DNA of 64,000 nt from Lumbricus terrestris (GCA_949752735.1 OX457044.1:19767521-19831520); one strand, 5' to 3'. Shown: positions 11,988-22,445, counted from the stretch's first letter. Notes: generated from the sequence alone by a model not told the origin. Program-made: numbers and translations.

Positions 11988-12967
11988 GAGAAGAATGAGT
12001 AATACCAACCATGGAGCACTGCATGCTGAAATCCGGACAGCAAAGTCATGGACAGCCGTTCTTCCATCAGTCTGTAAATCCAGGCAGTAAACAAACAAAG
12101 ATTCAAAACAATTGATTAAGAAAACATGCATAAGTAAGACATCAGTTTTGTCTGTGTTCTGCAATCATTGATTGCTTTGATTAATTATTCACTCATCATT
12201 GATTGCCTTGATTAATTAAATTCACTAATCATTGATTGCTTTGATCATTCAGTGACCCAAAGAATGCACCAATTCATCAGGACAGATTTTTACGCAATGA
12301 TTGCGAATAAACATGATGCAGGCTTCTACTTTTCCTTCTTGTTATCATCGACAATATCATTTCATCACCGATTATCATTGACTTTTCATTACATTATTTA
12401 GTACAAAATTATCCACTATCAGTATTTAATTGAACCACCTTACCATATTTTCACAAGAAACCAACCACTAATTAGAAGCGAATGTAAAATTACACCTAAA
12501 TAGAATATACATTGCACGGTATTGATACAAAAAATCAAAGCAACTACCAGATATTTGATATATTGATTATTTCAAATTACCCATTGCCATCAGCACAAAA
12601 AATTGTAAACTCACAAATGTATGATGTCATCAAGGATGCTGTTGATCTGACCCTTGACCTTCAGGTCATTGTCCAGTGATGACCTTTTGCTAGCGAGTCG
12701 CTTCACACCCTCTGCATGGTGTTCGGACCAACCAAATCGCCGGTCAAAGACGTGGCAGACAAGGAACCTTAGATCATCCTCTGAAAGACACAGTGAACCC
12801 AAGCAAAATCTCAGCTCACATGCAGGAGACGATGCACAGCTAGATGCAGGGGAACTTTCACTTTCACTTTCGTTTTCACATGACATCGCATGATTCACAG
12901 ATGAAAGGACTTGGAGTTCGGAGTCAAGTGAGTCAGCTCGCTGAAGACTGATAATGAGTTCGCTCAT
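544..12967 (-). CDS. Unrecognised multi-exon gene, alpha-solenoid (HEAT/ARM-like) protein
   Basis: I do not recognise this gene. Coding exons in transcript order: 12967-12615, 12071-12010, 10712-10600, 9661-9533, 8759-8708, 7031-6931, 6251-6102, 5764-5687, 2348-2228, then two tentative ones, 946-770 and 659-544. Each has AG before it and GT after it, and every join preserves phase (2,1,0,0,1,0,0,0,1,1). The first nine exons give 386 codons; with the last two, 483 residues. The start ATG (12965-12967) opens a serine/acidic-rich segment, then amphipathic helical stretches such as QLVYKLLADAQLTVREH and GWQAREGAVMGGI, the alternating hydrophobic pattern with W-x-x-R-E-G-A wording common in HEAT repeats. 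No signal peptide or membrane segment is seen. Introns hold a 61-71 bp minisatellite, SINEs, a LINE end and a mariner-type element. The gene diverges from CTDP1, 2 kb away. Function unknown; the last two exons are the weakest part. Confidence 0.6.
1066..1268 (-). mobile_element. tRNA-derived SINE (family A), minus orientation
   Basis: Read on the minus strand it carries a B-box (GGTTCGAATCC), then GGACCTTTGGCAAATCCTTCACT, an anonymous body and the tail GAGCTTGAAGGGACGCCATAACAAGTGC. The tRNA-like 5' end is slightly truncated at the A-box side. It is the same family as the copies near 3.2, 10.0, 17.4, 26.9, 42.3, 46.2 and 48.9 kb. Confidence 0.75.
1640..1850 (+). mobile_element. Non-LTR retrotransposon C-terminal relic
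   Basis: Translation gives pieces such as WIGHMLRGDKLVKTVIEGKM, EGKRTRGR and, after frame breaks, REEWRHWTAEP. This is the usual wording downstream of the reverse transcriptase domain in several LINE clades (W-x-GH, then G-KR-RGR-, then W--W--EP). Stops and shifts interrupt it, so it is a dead copy. Confidence 0.5.
1990..2167. repeat. Degenerate (AATG)n microsatellite
   Basis: About 180 bases of AATGAATGAATAAATG-like tetranucleotides with scattered changes. It produces long open frames on the minus strand rich in S-F-I-H; these are not genes. It lies just downstream of exon 2348-2228 of the solenoid gene. Confidence 0.8.
3220..3433 (-). mobile_element. tRNA-derived SINE (family A), near full length
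   Basis: On the minus strand it starts GTGGGGCGCGGTGGTCTAGTGG (A-box like), has GGTTCGAATCC as B-box, and ends in the GGGGCGCTATAACAAGTGCA tail. The order head, B-box, CCTTGGGCAAGTCCTTCACT, body, tail is complete. Confidence 0.8.
3622..4836 (+). mobile_element. Tc1/mariner-type element with long inverted repeats and dead transposase
   Basis: The ends are inverted copies beginning CACCGTGATTCAAAAAAAAG (left 3622; right end at 4836 on the minus strand), each next to a TA dinucleotide (3620-3621 and 4837-4838), as expected for Tc1/mariner target duplication. The inverted repeats reach roughly 3622-4000 and 4530-4836. Between them (about 4160-4495) lie transposase remains: FFQQDSAPAHRAKE (second catalytic Asp) and LWLPNSPDLNPVDHKV (third acidic residue region), then an in-frame stop. 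The N-terminal part of the transposase is missing. It sits in the intron of the minus-strand solenoid gene between exons 5687 and 2348. Confidence 0.75.
5258..5351. repeat. (TA)n/(GT)n microsatellite
   Basis: TATATATATG blocks followed by an uninterrupted GT run of about 30 bases at 5322-5351. Short open frames across it are artefacts. Confidence 0.9.
5890..5985. repeat. 9-bp tandem repeat, AACTTTGAT
   Basis: About ten copies of AACTTTGAT/AACTTTGGT. On the minus strand this reads as an S-Y-Q repeat that extends the open frame beyond exon 6251-6102, but it lies beyond that exon's GTAAGT donor and is intronic. Confidence 0.8.
7040..7625. repeat. Minisatellite, period about 61-71 bp
   Basis: Eight to nine diverged copies of a unit containing AAGATAAGAATATTCTTTAA, TAGACCAATTGCTATCCACA and either TTTCTGCTACAGTT or TTTAAGAGAAACAGG. 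The array starts just upstream (minus-strand sense) of exon 7031-6931, in the intron following exon 8759-8708. Confidence 0.85.
8950..9055. repeat. (ATC)n-rich low-complexity tract
   Basis: Interrupted ATC/ATT trinucleotides. Long open frames rich in I or M on both strands are by-products. It is intronic to the minus-strand solenoid gene. Confidence 0.75.
9994..10212 (+). mobile_element. tRNA-derived SINE (family A), plus orientation
   Basis: TGTGGTGGTGCAGTGGGTATG head, B-box-like AGTTTGAATCC, GGGACCTTGGGCAAGTCCTTCACT, then the GGGAGCGCCTCTGAGTAG word and tail GAAGGGGCGCTATAACAAGTGC ending in an A-rich CAAACAAACAAC stretch. Confidence 0.8.
10976..11435 (-). mobile_element. LINE 3' end with reverse transcriptase C-terminal region
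   Basis: A 140-residue open frame on the minus strand reads AARLVGGISRFAHVSAFMRD, LHWLPLQQHIAYRV, APSYLCELF, RRSLRSAARDDYLVPFCRT, AFSVVGPAIWNGLPAALRS and SFYRLLKTFLF. This is the conserved C-terminal stretch found after the reverse transcriptase of CR1/L2-like LINEs. It is followed by GGGAGCGCCTCTGAGTAGAG, CTTGAAGGGGCGCTATATAA and a (GATT)n tail, the same 3' tail as the SINEs here. The 5' part of the element is absent. Confidence 0.75.
11914..11987. repeat. (GATT)n microsatellite
   Basis: About 18 uninterrupted GATT units preceded by GGTGCTATATAAAGTG, so it is probably the 3' tail of a retroelement. The end of exon 12071-12010 of the solenoid gene lies about 20 bases away. Confidence 0.9.
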
Positions 12968-13145
12968 CGTCGCCTAATTTGCAGAAAACATAAAAAAGCT
13001 GCTGAATGTATCGTATTAATATAGCGAGAGTATTGTTATACAGAATTGCATTTGATATCAACATGCCTGAATTCATGCCTGAATTCAAACGAATTTACAA
13101 GTGAAATAAATGGCCCATTGGCCCTGAATATAATTTAGTTTTAAT

Positions 13146-13290
13146 CAGGGCTTAAAGTGTGCCAGGACGGTCATGGACGGCGTCCATGCGCTTATTTTAA
13201 AATCACAGACTGGAAAGGTATACATCCAGGCACTTCTTTTGGAAAGGAAGGGGGCGTCCAGGCACTTATTATTCCCCACTTTAAGCACTG
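13146..13290. mobile_element. hAT-like MITE, CAGGGCTTAAAGTG family
   Basis: The 145-bp element begins CAGGGCTTAAAGTGTGCC and ends CACTTTAAGCACTG. It is flanked by the exact 8-bp direct repeat GTTTTAAT (13138-13145 and 13291-13298). Eight-base duplications and CAG...CTG ends fit hAT. Relatives lie at 23.7, 29.2, 42.9 and 53.2 kb. Confidence 0.85.
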
Positions 13291-13298
13291 GTTTTAAT

Positions 13299-14961
13299 CG
13301 CTATGACCATGTAGGTTAATGAGGCATTGATTCTGTGAGGTACTTAATCACCATTCAAAAAAAAGATGGATGAGTTTTCCATACCCTTTAGTAGGCCTAC
13401 ACACTCATCCTTAAAGTGTCAAAAAGCATGCATGGAAATTAATACTGCTGACTTTAGCGAAAACTAATCGATTAATCGCTTAACATGCGAATAATTAAGC
13501 ACATTGTCAAAGGAAGTTTTGACAAGGTTGAGCAGTCGTCAAGCGTCTAACACGCCACTGCACCGTCAATAACAGTAATAATAATCTTCATTTAATCACT
13601 CAATCTCACACACTGCAGAATGATTACAAGTACATGTTATACGAAATACGGCCCACTATAGCACGACACGCAGGTCGGCTTTACAGCAGTGGGTTCGGTA
13701 ACTTAACACTAATGTGCCTAGAAGCGCACTCAAGGCTGAATAAATTTTAAATTAAACAGCTAACACGACAGAAATTTTAAAACAGCAGGATAACACCGAA
13801 CGACACAGCAACATTCGTGCCGAAATTCTGCAGGTGTGAAAAGCCTAAAGACAGCCGTTTTATATAATAAATTTTGTCCGTACGCTATTTAGCCTAATTA
13901 GAAGAACGCGAATGGACTTACAGCAAGTGGTTTCGTTATAAGCGCATTACATTCATAAACATCTTTTTAATAAGAATCGCACTGAGAATTCAAAAAGCAT
14001 GATGGCAAAAGTGAAAAATGGCGCAAAAACCGATTAAGACAATAACTAGACGAAATGTGAATTCATAATCTGCACTGGAAAAGGGAATTTTCCGCCATTG
14101 ATGTGTACATGGCTGTCAAGGAGATGCTACCCTAGAAAGTCATTGCGCTATATATTATATTAGTAAGTAAGCGTAGTTACAGTCCTCGCTCCAACATTTA
14201 TTTTTTCCATCATTCGTTCGTGTCAGAGCCTTCCATTACTGAATAGAAGGCTCTGAATACGATGCATTTATTCCAGTCACTTATGCACTGCAACGCCAAA
14301 ATCCCATACCGACACGCATTAATAAGATAATTATTGTCTTTGGAAACACATGCTATCTTGGAAGTGTCAAAGGTTGTGGGTCAATCTCAGTCAAGTACAG
14401 ACTTAAAGTGGATAAAATAAATCCAATAATAATTTTGTACGGTAGGCCCATTAATGTTCCAGAGCAGATGGAAGTACAATATTACGCTTCTGCCTCAGGG
14501 TCTCAGAGCCACATTGGTGCGATCGATCGTAGTCTTTGCCTCTGTCTCCGGACCTATAGACTAAGTTAATTAGCAGTTTATTTATGTTAATTGAGATGAC
14601 TGTGTAACTGTATACCGTAACCGGTTGCTGTCTGTCAACCGGATTGCTGAATAAACGATAATAATAATTATTATTTGCTCTACTTGTAATGTTCCGTACA
14701 CTAAATGGAATATTGTTCTGCTCCGACAATACTCGGTCAGAATCCGAAAACCCCTATACAAGTACGAGGTGTTTATTTCCGGTGGATCGAAGGATTTATA
14801 TATACTGTTGTTTTTCGTTTGTTTTTGTAATTAGAAATTGTTCACTGTGTAAACCTATTGAGTAATTGAAAGTATTATCTGCAATTTCTTACATCTTCAT
14901 GAAGGGCGATTTGTATCTTTGACATTTCGCAGAATTTGTTTGAAGTCAGTTTGTTTTCAAG
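13299..14961. other. Interval between divergent solenoid gene and CTDP1
   Basis: No gene is recognised. The interval between the two start codons (12967 and 14962) must hold both promoters, but I see no TATA box or other element that I can place with confidence. Around 13580-13690 a segment resembles repeats near 1.4 and 26.1 kb (TAATAATCTTC followed by TGATTACAA-like words). Confidence 0.4.
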
Positions 14962-17900
14962 ATGGCGGAACCGCACACGGTGAGATTTCTCGGCCACGAG
15001 GATATAACGCTCGTTAAGTGGAAAGTTAAATCCGGGTCGCTAGTGAATCGTGAATCTTTGCTATGCAACGGCCAAGGAGTTTCTTCAAAGAAAACTTACA
15101 AACTTACGAGCGACTGCAATGGAACTGTAAACAAAACGCTTTTCAATGAGGGCGATATCATACGTAATGGGTGAGTGTACAAAGTTGAGCATACATGGAT
15201 TACATTTTGCAGATATTTTCAGGTAATATGCTGTGTCTTTTCATGGAGTTTGCTAATTTGCAACGACGCGATCGCGTGCGCACAAAACGCAAAATAATTT
15301 TTCCTCACAAGTTATAATTTTTCAATGTGTAGAATAGTTCTTGTTGGGCGTGCAGCACTCTATAGCGATCTGGGATTGCCACATGGCTGATGCTTTTAGT
15401 GTTTTAATGAAGATGTTGCACTGGTCAGGTGGATTTCACAGTTCTGAACGCTGCCAGTGCATAAAAGCTAAAGATTTTGGAATATAAAGGCTTGATTGGT
15501 GGCCTGCAGCAAATACTTGTATCTTGACTGTGGTGCATATCAGTATAATCCATTCCTGATCTTAGAATTCTTCGCTGTGCTGCACTTGGTGACCTGGTTG
15601 CATTCTGTTAGCCTGAAAATCATCCACAGTGCAGAACTGAAGCTTTTGTGCAATTGATCCACCTTCCTGGTATAGGTTGCTGAGTTTCTTAGTGCAAGAG
15701 TTCCTTCGATCATTCTTTAAATACCTCCATTCTGCAGGCGCTTGAAAATAATTTTGTTCAATCCTGGATTTCTGCCACAATGTCAGGACTACCTCTGATG
15801 AAGTTTCTAGAAGTGTTGAGCATTGTAAATCTGTGATTGTGCTTACAATTAGCTCTCAAAAGAGTGGTTTATTATTACTATTGTTTTAAATATGTTGTTT
15901 GATTGCGCTAGTATAAATTACTGTGAAATGTTTAAATTTTAGTGATACAATTGCTTTGGTTACGCTTTGTACACATCCAACTGTCTGGCGCAATATGTGT
16001 GCTGAGTGCGGAGCCTATCTTAAGGAGTAAGTCAACGCTTTGTCTGTTTTGATAGGCTAGAATTGTGGCCATTATATTGAATATAACTAGCACATAATTA
16101 AAATATTGATTAATTTAGAGGCCCTCTATGATGGAGCTCCTCAATTGCCTGGCATCTTGCCTTAGCAGTGCGCCTGCTTATCTTTGGGAGCTCTTTACTT
16201 TAACTTCGGATTGCTCTGGTTGTCGCTCTTTGCGCTCGGCTTCGAGAGGCGGCTTAGTCGTTCTGCGTGCATGCATAGCCATCAGACAGAATAGGGTCTG
16301 TCTTGTGGGTTTCTCTATTTGGAATAGCCCACCCTTTGGCCTGCATTCCCTTTTGTGGGACTTGTCTAACTACTTTTTATAAACTACTTGGGCTTTAGCT
16401 CTTTGACCGTATCTGGTCTTGGATAACCTCTGAATGGTTATCTTGCTAGATAGATAGATAGATAACTTCTGTGGTGCTGGTGTCTAAGATACTGATGCAT
16501 CGAGTGATGAAAGTCTTCAAAACAAACTATCGGCGCGATACGCAGACAGAAAGTCAGTTATGCCCAGAATGTCTATTAGCGGAATATTTTGCAACATTAA
16601 ATAATATTAATGATAAGCAAATCATGTGTGATCAACTGGGGTAATGCCAATCAGCGATGGCCATATACTGCAAGTACTTAATTTAATTTGACTGCCATCA
16701 TAGATCAGGGCATGGTGGTGTAGGGGTATGCTCGATGCCTTGGAGCCGGAAGGGTTGCGGGTTTGAATCCACCCCAAGCCACTGTGTAGTGACCCTGAGC
16801 ACATACCTTAGGCACTTGCATGTGACAGTATTGGTGCTCTTGCTGGAAGTCAGTAATCCTCGTAATCTATATGGAAATTTATTCTATCATTTTTTGCATT
16901 TAATTGTTTTTGTTTTAGAAGGGAAACATGCTCAGCATCAATAGCAATGGAGCATACCATTCCAGATCTGCTTATCAGTGAAACGGTAAATTTATGCCTT
17001 TATAATAATGTATACCAGGATCGTTCCTTACTAAACTTAAAACTGTTCTTTTTGGGCGTGCTGGAGTCGGGAGCGCCTCTGAGTAGTTTTGAAGGAGCGC
17101 TATATAAATGTCTGAATGAATAAATAAATGTATACGTTCATGAACCTCATCTGGTTTTACACTTTGATTGCATAGATAATTTGCTATTTTGATGCTGCAG
17201 ACTAGGAGATGATCTTATATTGGATCCGAGAGGTGATAGGGAGGGGGCCAGTGTAAGAGTTCAGCCATATAAGTGGCCAAGTTTTATGACTGCGTTGGTG
17301 AACTGGTGTTGATACATTTGAAGCAGAAATCTCTTTCCCAATTACTGCCCTGGCGGGTGATTTGAACCCTGACCTCTCGAACAACATTATTTGGAAGTCC
17401 AGAATGCTAACCACTACACTATCGAGCACTCCTGGGGCGCAGTGGTGTAGTGGGTATGTTCGTTGCCTTGCAGTTGGAAGCTTGCAGGTTCGAATCCACC
17501 TCAAGCTGCATCGTAGGGACTTTGAGCAAGTCCTTCACTCATAATTGCTCAGCGCTTCAGCGTGAAACTCCGATTTAGTGTCCGCGCTGTAGTCGGGAGT
17601 GCTTCTGAGTAGAAATCTTGAAGGGGCGCTATAGCAAGTGCACATACAAATAAACTCCAAATAATGTACTAACTATTGCCTAACAATACAAGTGACATCT
17701 TAGAATGTTTCTTACATTCTGTGATGTACATAAAGTAATCTGATGCAAAACGTTGCATTTGCTTTCACGCTTCCTTGCGAATAGGAAGCTCAGGTTCTTG
17801 GTAAAGAGGACGAGACTCGTCTGCTCAAGAGTCGTCAGCTCGTTCTGCTCGTCGATCTGGATCAGACGCTCATTCACACGACGAATGACAACATACCCAA

Positions 17901-20900
17901 CAACCTCAAGGTATGACACACCCAACAACCTCAAGGTATAACATATCCAACAACCAAGGTATAACATACCCAACAACCTCAAGGTATGACATACCCAATA
18001 ACCTCAAGGTATATAATTATCATGGGCGGAGTTTATCATGGGCTAGGGGGCTGAGCCCCCCTCAAGAAGACCAAGAGTCATTTTTTACCGTGTAAATGTA
18101 TCTTTTCCCGGGCTTAGCCCCCACCCCCTCCCAAGAAGGCGCAGACTCAGACATTTTGGTGTTCGTGGAAAAGGTTCTGTTTACGAACGCGAAACTTACA
18201 AATGACTAAAACAAGGTCATCAGCTTTTTGGGCCGGGAAAATTAGTATTTTTTCGGCGATATTTCAGCCCGAGGACTAAAAAAGATCAACTTTTTTGGCC
18301 GAGAAAATATTTTTCGGAGCTGCTCGAGTCTCAGTTCCGACAAATTTAACCCCTCCAAGAACGGAAACCAGATTCCGCCCATGATAATTATCATCTACAA
18401 TGATTAAGTTTTTATTCATTGCATTTTTATGATCTAGTGTACATAGGGACCATCCATATAAATGCGTACGCAAAAATATCGTATTTTCTACTCCTACTCC
18501 TTGTTGCACCTCATACATTTTGCGGAACCCCGTGTGTACGTACAAATAAGCTTATGTACCCTCACCCTTAAAAAAAATTAACTAATGTCATCTATAAAAT
18601 ATTTGTTCTACTGTAGGCTACTATTTATTTAAAACCGCAACCCATCTCTCTTGATCACTACTAAGGTATGCTATTCATGTGTGATGTTTGTATCTTAATT
18701 AGTACCTAGTTACTAGTAATAATAAAATACTACCGGTACTACTACTAATAATAATATCACCATGCCAATATCAATACTAATAACGACAATATTTAACAAT
18801 ACGTATGTGCATATCTGAATATTTATACAGTACATGTTTTTCTAAAGCTCTGCAATGTTCTTTCATGTAATAATGTATTTGTGTATATGGTTCTTCGACA
18901 CAGGATGTTTACCATTTCCAGTTGCCTCATGGTAGGCCGCAGGACCTGCGCTGGTATCACACGAAATTCCGACCACGCACCGAAGAGTTTCTCGAGAGGA
19001 TGTCAAAGCTGTTTGAGCTTCACATTTGTACGTTTGGCGTTCGATCGTACGCTCACACGATCGCGAGGTTTCTCGATCTAGACGGGAAATATTTTCAGCA
19101 GCGCATCTTGTCAAGGGACGAGTGCTTCCACCCAACACTGAAGACGTCAAACCTTAAGTATGAATCCACTAAATTGTGATGGAATTATTGTCTATTGTCT
19201 TTTGAATGAATTGTAATTAAAGTGATTGTATGGCATTATATGTAGTGAGCTAATTATGGGGTGCATCGTTTAAAAAATTTATGGAGCACCTCTAGTAGGG
19301 TGAACCATTCACTGGCATTCAGAGGTGGTCCAAGTGTGCAAGGTGAAATAAAAGTTTAGAAAAAGCAATGAAGGAGGGTTACCAGCTAGTATTTGAGAGA
19401 GTAGATGACAAATGGGGATGGCATATTCCAAGGAGAGGGACTAATTGAGGTAAAAGACCCATAGCCGTTTTAGCATGACGAACTAGATGATCAAGTCTTT
19501 TATGTCGGTGAGTGATAGAGTCCTGGAGAAATTGAGTGTTATTTATTTAACCGACTGCAAAGAGAGTGAGTGAAAAATTTATGTATTTACAGATAAATAA
19601 AAAAAAATTGTTTGCCAGTGCTGCAATGCTTTCCTGCGCAGTTCAGAATGAGATTTAAACTTGGTGTGTCTGACCTATAAAATCCTTACAGTGGCTACTC
19701 CTATGCAGTGATATTTCAGTTCTAAAAATAATTCCCAATTTTTGTTCTAATCCAGTTCTAAGACTCTAATTTCAGTTCTAATTCTATTCCTATATATTCT
19801 AATAATACCTATTTCAGTGCTAATTCAAGTTCTGAATTAATTTCAGTTCTAATTCAAGTTCTGAAATAATTTCAGACTTTGTAATTCAAGTTCTGAAATA
19901 GTTGTATTTTTAATTTACATTCTGAAATAAATTAATTTCTATGGGCCTAATAAAAGTTCCAAAATAATGACAGTTCTGGAATGGATAAACAATCTTCGAC
20001 GGCTAAACACAACTTGTAACTTGTGAAGTCAAATCTCCTATGTTGAGACTTACATTACTTACATTACAATTGCAATTCAATTCATCAGTCCAAGCGTGTT
20101 TTGTGTATGTTTTTGAATTGTTCGATGCAGATTTGATTAAGATTTTAACCCCTTGCTTGCTGTAGAGCGCTGTTTCCGTGTGGAGACTCGATGGTCTGCA
20201 TCATTGACGATCGCCAGGACGTGTGGAAACATGCACCGAATCTGGTGCACGTAAAGCCTTACCACTTTTTCGATGGAACTGCCGACATCAACGCTCCTCC
20301 GGAGGCAGACAAAACGCTCCCGGAAACAACGGCCGGAGAGTTTGGAGACGGGACCGTTGCAGCTCCAAAGTCTCAGCGAAGGCAGGCGAAAATCGTCAGA
20401 ATTCGCAAGAAGAAGGCGGCAACAAATGGCAATAGAAGTAAGGTGGAATCTCGAGCGAAGGAGAAACAGGAAGTGTTTGAGGAGGAAAAGAACGAGAAAC
20501 AGGAAGTGGTTGTGGAGGAAAAGAACGAGAAACAGGAAGTGGTTGAGGAGGAAAAGAACGAGAAACAGGTTACCGATTTGACTAGTCAACAATCGAGTGC
20601 AGAAGACGATTTGAACGGAAAGAGAAACGACGAAGCCACGGAAATCGAAGAAGCAAGCGACGATGTCGCAGCTACCGTCGAGAAATCATCGGATGCCGGA
20701 TCCGAAGAGCAAGGAGCAAGCAGTGTCACGCTAACCAATGAAAAACCACTAGATGCTGAATCTGAAAACCACGGCAACGGAGATGGCGCAGAAGGAGCGA
20801 GCGCTTTAAAAACAGAAGCCGACCGATTGGAAAAACAGGTGGAAAAAGCATCGGAGGCGGAAGAAGAGGAGGAGGAAGTGGAATACATAGAGTGGGACGA

Positions 20901-21930
20901 TGCCGACGACTATTTGATCTACCTGGAAGACATTCTCCAGCGAATCCACGCCGCTTTCTACGAGATGCACGACGAACTGAAGAACAACAACAAGGCTCCT
21001 GTCCCAGACCTCAAGAAAATCGTCCCGTACGTTCGAAAGAAGGTCCTACGCGGTGCGAACATCCTATTCAGCGGAGTCTTTCCGACGAACCAAGCACCGG
21101 AGAATGCCTTCGCCTACCAGCTGGCGCTTTCCCTCGGTGCCACAGTTCACCTGAATTTCGTGGCGCCTGGTGCTAACGCCAGCTCTAAGAGTCCTGGCGC
21201 AACAACTCACCTGGTTGCAGCAAAGCTTGGGACGGAGAAAGTACGCATGGTCGGCAAATTCAAGGATGTTAAGGTCGTAAACCCGGACTGGCTGTGGACG
21301 TGCGGCGATCGCTGGGAATGGGTGGACGAACGGCTCTACCCGCTCACTGAAGAAACGTCTCGGTGTTTTTTAGTGCGGGACAGCCCCGACCCAAACACAG
21401 GTCAAAGGTCGGGTGTGGCGGCAAATGCAAAGCCCGCCGATAGTTCTGCAGAAATTATTGAAAATGGCAGCACGGCAGGTAACCTAGGAATGTCGTCCAG
21501 CACGTACGCGGACATGCTGAAAGATTTTGAAAATGATTTCGATGATGATGATGAAGAGGATGATTTGAAAAATGACAAGATTGATTTGGAATCGGATAGC
21601 GAATCAGTCAAACTGGAAAAGAAACTTCGTCGGAAAGTTCTGCGGAAACGGAAGCGTGGCGAAAGCAGCTCCGAGGGCGAAAGCCTAAGCGCCGATTATC
21701 CGAAGGGATGGAAGAACGAGCAGAGCGAAAAGAAACGAAAGCTGGACAACTCGGACGAAGAAAACGAGGATTTGGAGGATTCGGACGAAGAGATCTTGGG
21801 CAAAGGCAGCGAAGTGAAAGTTGAGGAGGAGCAACTGTCTTCTTCAAGTGACGACGACAGTAACTCTGGCGAATCAAATCAGGAAGTTGACGATTTGGCC
21901 GAGTTTATTGAAAGAGAATACCTATCGTAG
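14962..21930 (+). CDS. CTDP1: RNA polymerase II CTD phosphatase FCP1
   Basis: This phosphatase removes phosphate from the heptad tail of RNA polymerase II and recycles it. Exons: 14962-15170, 15943-16026, 16919-16985, 17785-17910, 18904-19157, 20166-21930; phases agree and give 834 residues (human about 960). The N-terminal biotinyl-like domain and cysteine motif CTHPTVWRNMCAECG fill exons 1-2. The catalytic signature LVDLDQTLIHTTND (Asp144, Asp146) ends exon 4. SRDECF is in exon 5, and MVCIIDDRQDVW is about residues 256-267. A linker with three 11-residue EKNEKQ repeats precedes a BRCT domain at about 539-640 (RKKVLRGANILFSGVFP, VVNPDWLWTCG). The acidic, lysine-rich tail ends DDLAEFIEREYLS, the position of the TFIIF-binding helix. 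Exon 3 could instead start at 16922, changing one residue. The C-terminal 587 residues come from one exon. The donor of exon 4 is tandemly duplicated. Confidence 0.95.
16100..16445 (+). mobile_element. Degenerate LINE 3' end in CTDP1 intron 2
   Basis: Open-frame remains read PAYLWELFTL, GCRSLRSASRGGL and VGFSIWNSPPF, the same wording as the LINE at 11 kb (APSYLCELF, RRSLRSA, VGPAIWNGLP). It closes with a (TAGA)n tract at 16450-16466. Confidence 0.6.
16707..16815 (+). mobile_element. Partial tRNA-derived SINE (family A)
   Basis: CATGGTGGTGTAGGGGTATG, then GGGTTTGAATCCACCCCAAG and GTGACCCTGAGCACATACCTTAGG: a tRNA-like head with A- and B-box, lacking the SINE body and tail. It lies in CTDP1 intron 2, just before exon 3. 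Confidence 0.6.
17208..17430 (-). mobile_element. tRNA-derived SINE (family B), minus orientation
   Basis: On the minus strand: GGAGTGCTCGATAGTGTAGT with GGTTAGCATTCTGGAC and GTCAGGGTTCAAATCACCC give A-box and B-box spacing of a tRNA, followed by a body unrelated to family A. It lies head to head with the family A copy that begins at 17433. Confidence 0.6.
17433..17653 (+). mobile_element. tRNA-derived SINE (family A), plus orientation
   Basis: Full-length order: TGGGGCGCAGTGGTGTAGTG, GGTTCGAATCC, GGGACTTTGAGCAAGTCCTTCACT, GGGAGTGCTTCTGAGTAG and GAAGGGGCGCTATAGCAAGTGC. It sits in CTDP1 intron 3, about 130 bases before the catalytic exon. Confidence 0.8.
17911..18014 (+). repeat. Tandem repeat copying the 5' splice site of CTDP1 exon 4
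   Basis: A 23-25 bp unit (GTATGACATACCCAACAACC plus TCAAG) is repeated so that AAG|GTAT donor-like junctions occur at 17911, 17936, 17959, 17984 and 18009. The first is the donor that continues the conserved frame. Using any later one would include an in-frame TGA at 17914-17916. Confidence 0.8.
18021..18383. mobile_element. hAT-like MITE, CATGGGCGGA family
   Basis: The 363-bp element has inverted ends CATGGGCGGA.../...TCCGCCCATG and the exact 8-bp flanking repeat ATAATTAT (18013-18020, 18384-18391). The inside carries AATGACTAAAACAAGGTCATC-like and GGCCGAGAAAATATTTTTCGG words. Relatives are at 57941-58285 and 60732-61026. It abuts the duplicated splice donors of CTDP1. Confidence 0.85.
19258..19560 (-). 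mobile_element. Weak LINE 3' end relic
   Basis: The stretch opens TTTATGGAGCACCTCTAGTA, the reverse complement of a tail like those of the other LINE ends. Beyond it is gene-free DNA with only distant resemblance to the reverse transcriptase C-terminal region. From 19700 to 19990 a degenerate repeat of TTTCAGTTCTAATTCAAGTTCTGAAA follows. Both are in CTDP1 intron 5. Confidence 0.35.
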
Positions 21931-22439
21931 GATGCGTTCTGCGTTGACTGAGTTTTTAGGTCATTTCAGGTTGGGACCAGAAGTCTGTGGTTTTGTCACA
22001 AGACGTTTTTCGTTGACAATGTTCAGTTTTTTGTTAATAAAAAAACTACTCAAGACAGTCGACTGTATGATGCGTGATTGGCGTAAAAAACTGGATTCAG
22101 TTAGAACAGTCTGTTCTACTTCCGTGATTTTATACAAGTGTATCAATATGTGCCTACCCAATCGGTCCAGTTTGGCTGCTTTGTCATGTTACGTGTTTGT
22201 GTGTGTGTTCGCAATACGTATTCTGTATGTCTGTTTATGCATCTAGGCCCGTGTAGCACCTTTCGACTGTAGGCTCCTGTGTGTACGTGACGATGTGATT
22301 ATCTGGATGGACTTTGGTCATGCAAGTTCTGTGAGTTTCACTTGCTTTTTGTGTTGCACGTTTAGTTGAACGGGTTAAGAATTTGACAAAACCGTTGAAC
22401 AGTTTGTTTCTAGTTTGCTGTTAAAGTTTTTATGCTGTT

Positions 22440-22445
22440 AATAAA
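22440..22445 (+). promoter_or_regulatory. Candidate poly(A) signal of CTDP1
   Basis: AATAAA lies about 510 bases after the CTDP1 stop codon, followed by a GT/T-containing stretch. Another AATAAA at 22036-22041 would give a much shorter 3' UTR. Neither can be proven from sequence alone. Confidence 0.4.

Noticed and set aside
20137..20592. 151-codon minus-strand open frame with an LFLVLFL repeat
   Set aside because: Antisense shadow of the CTDP1 EKNEKQ-type coding repeat.
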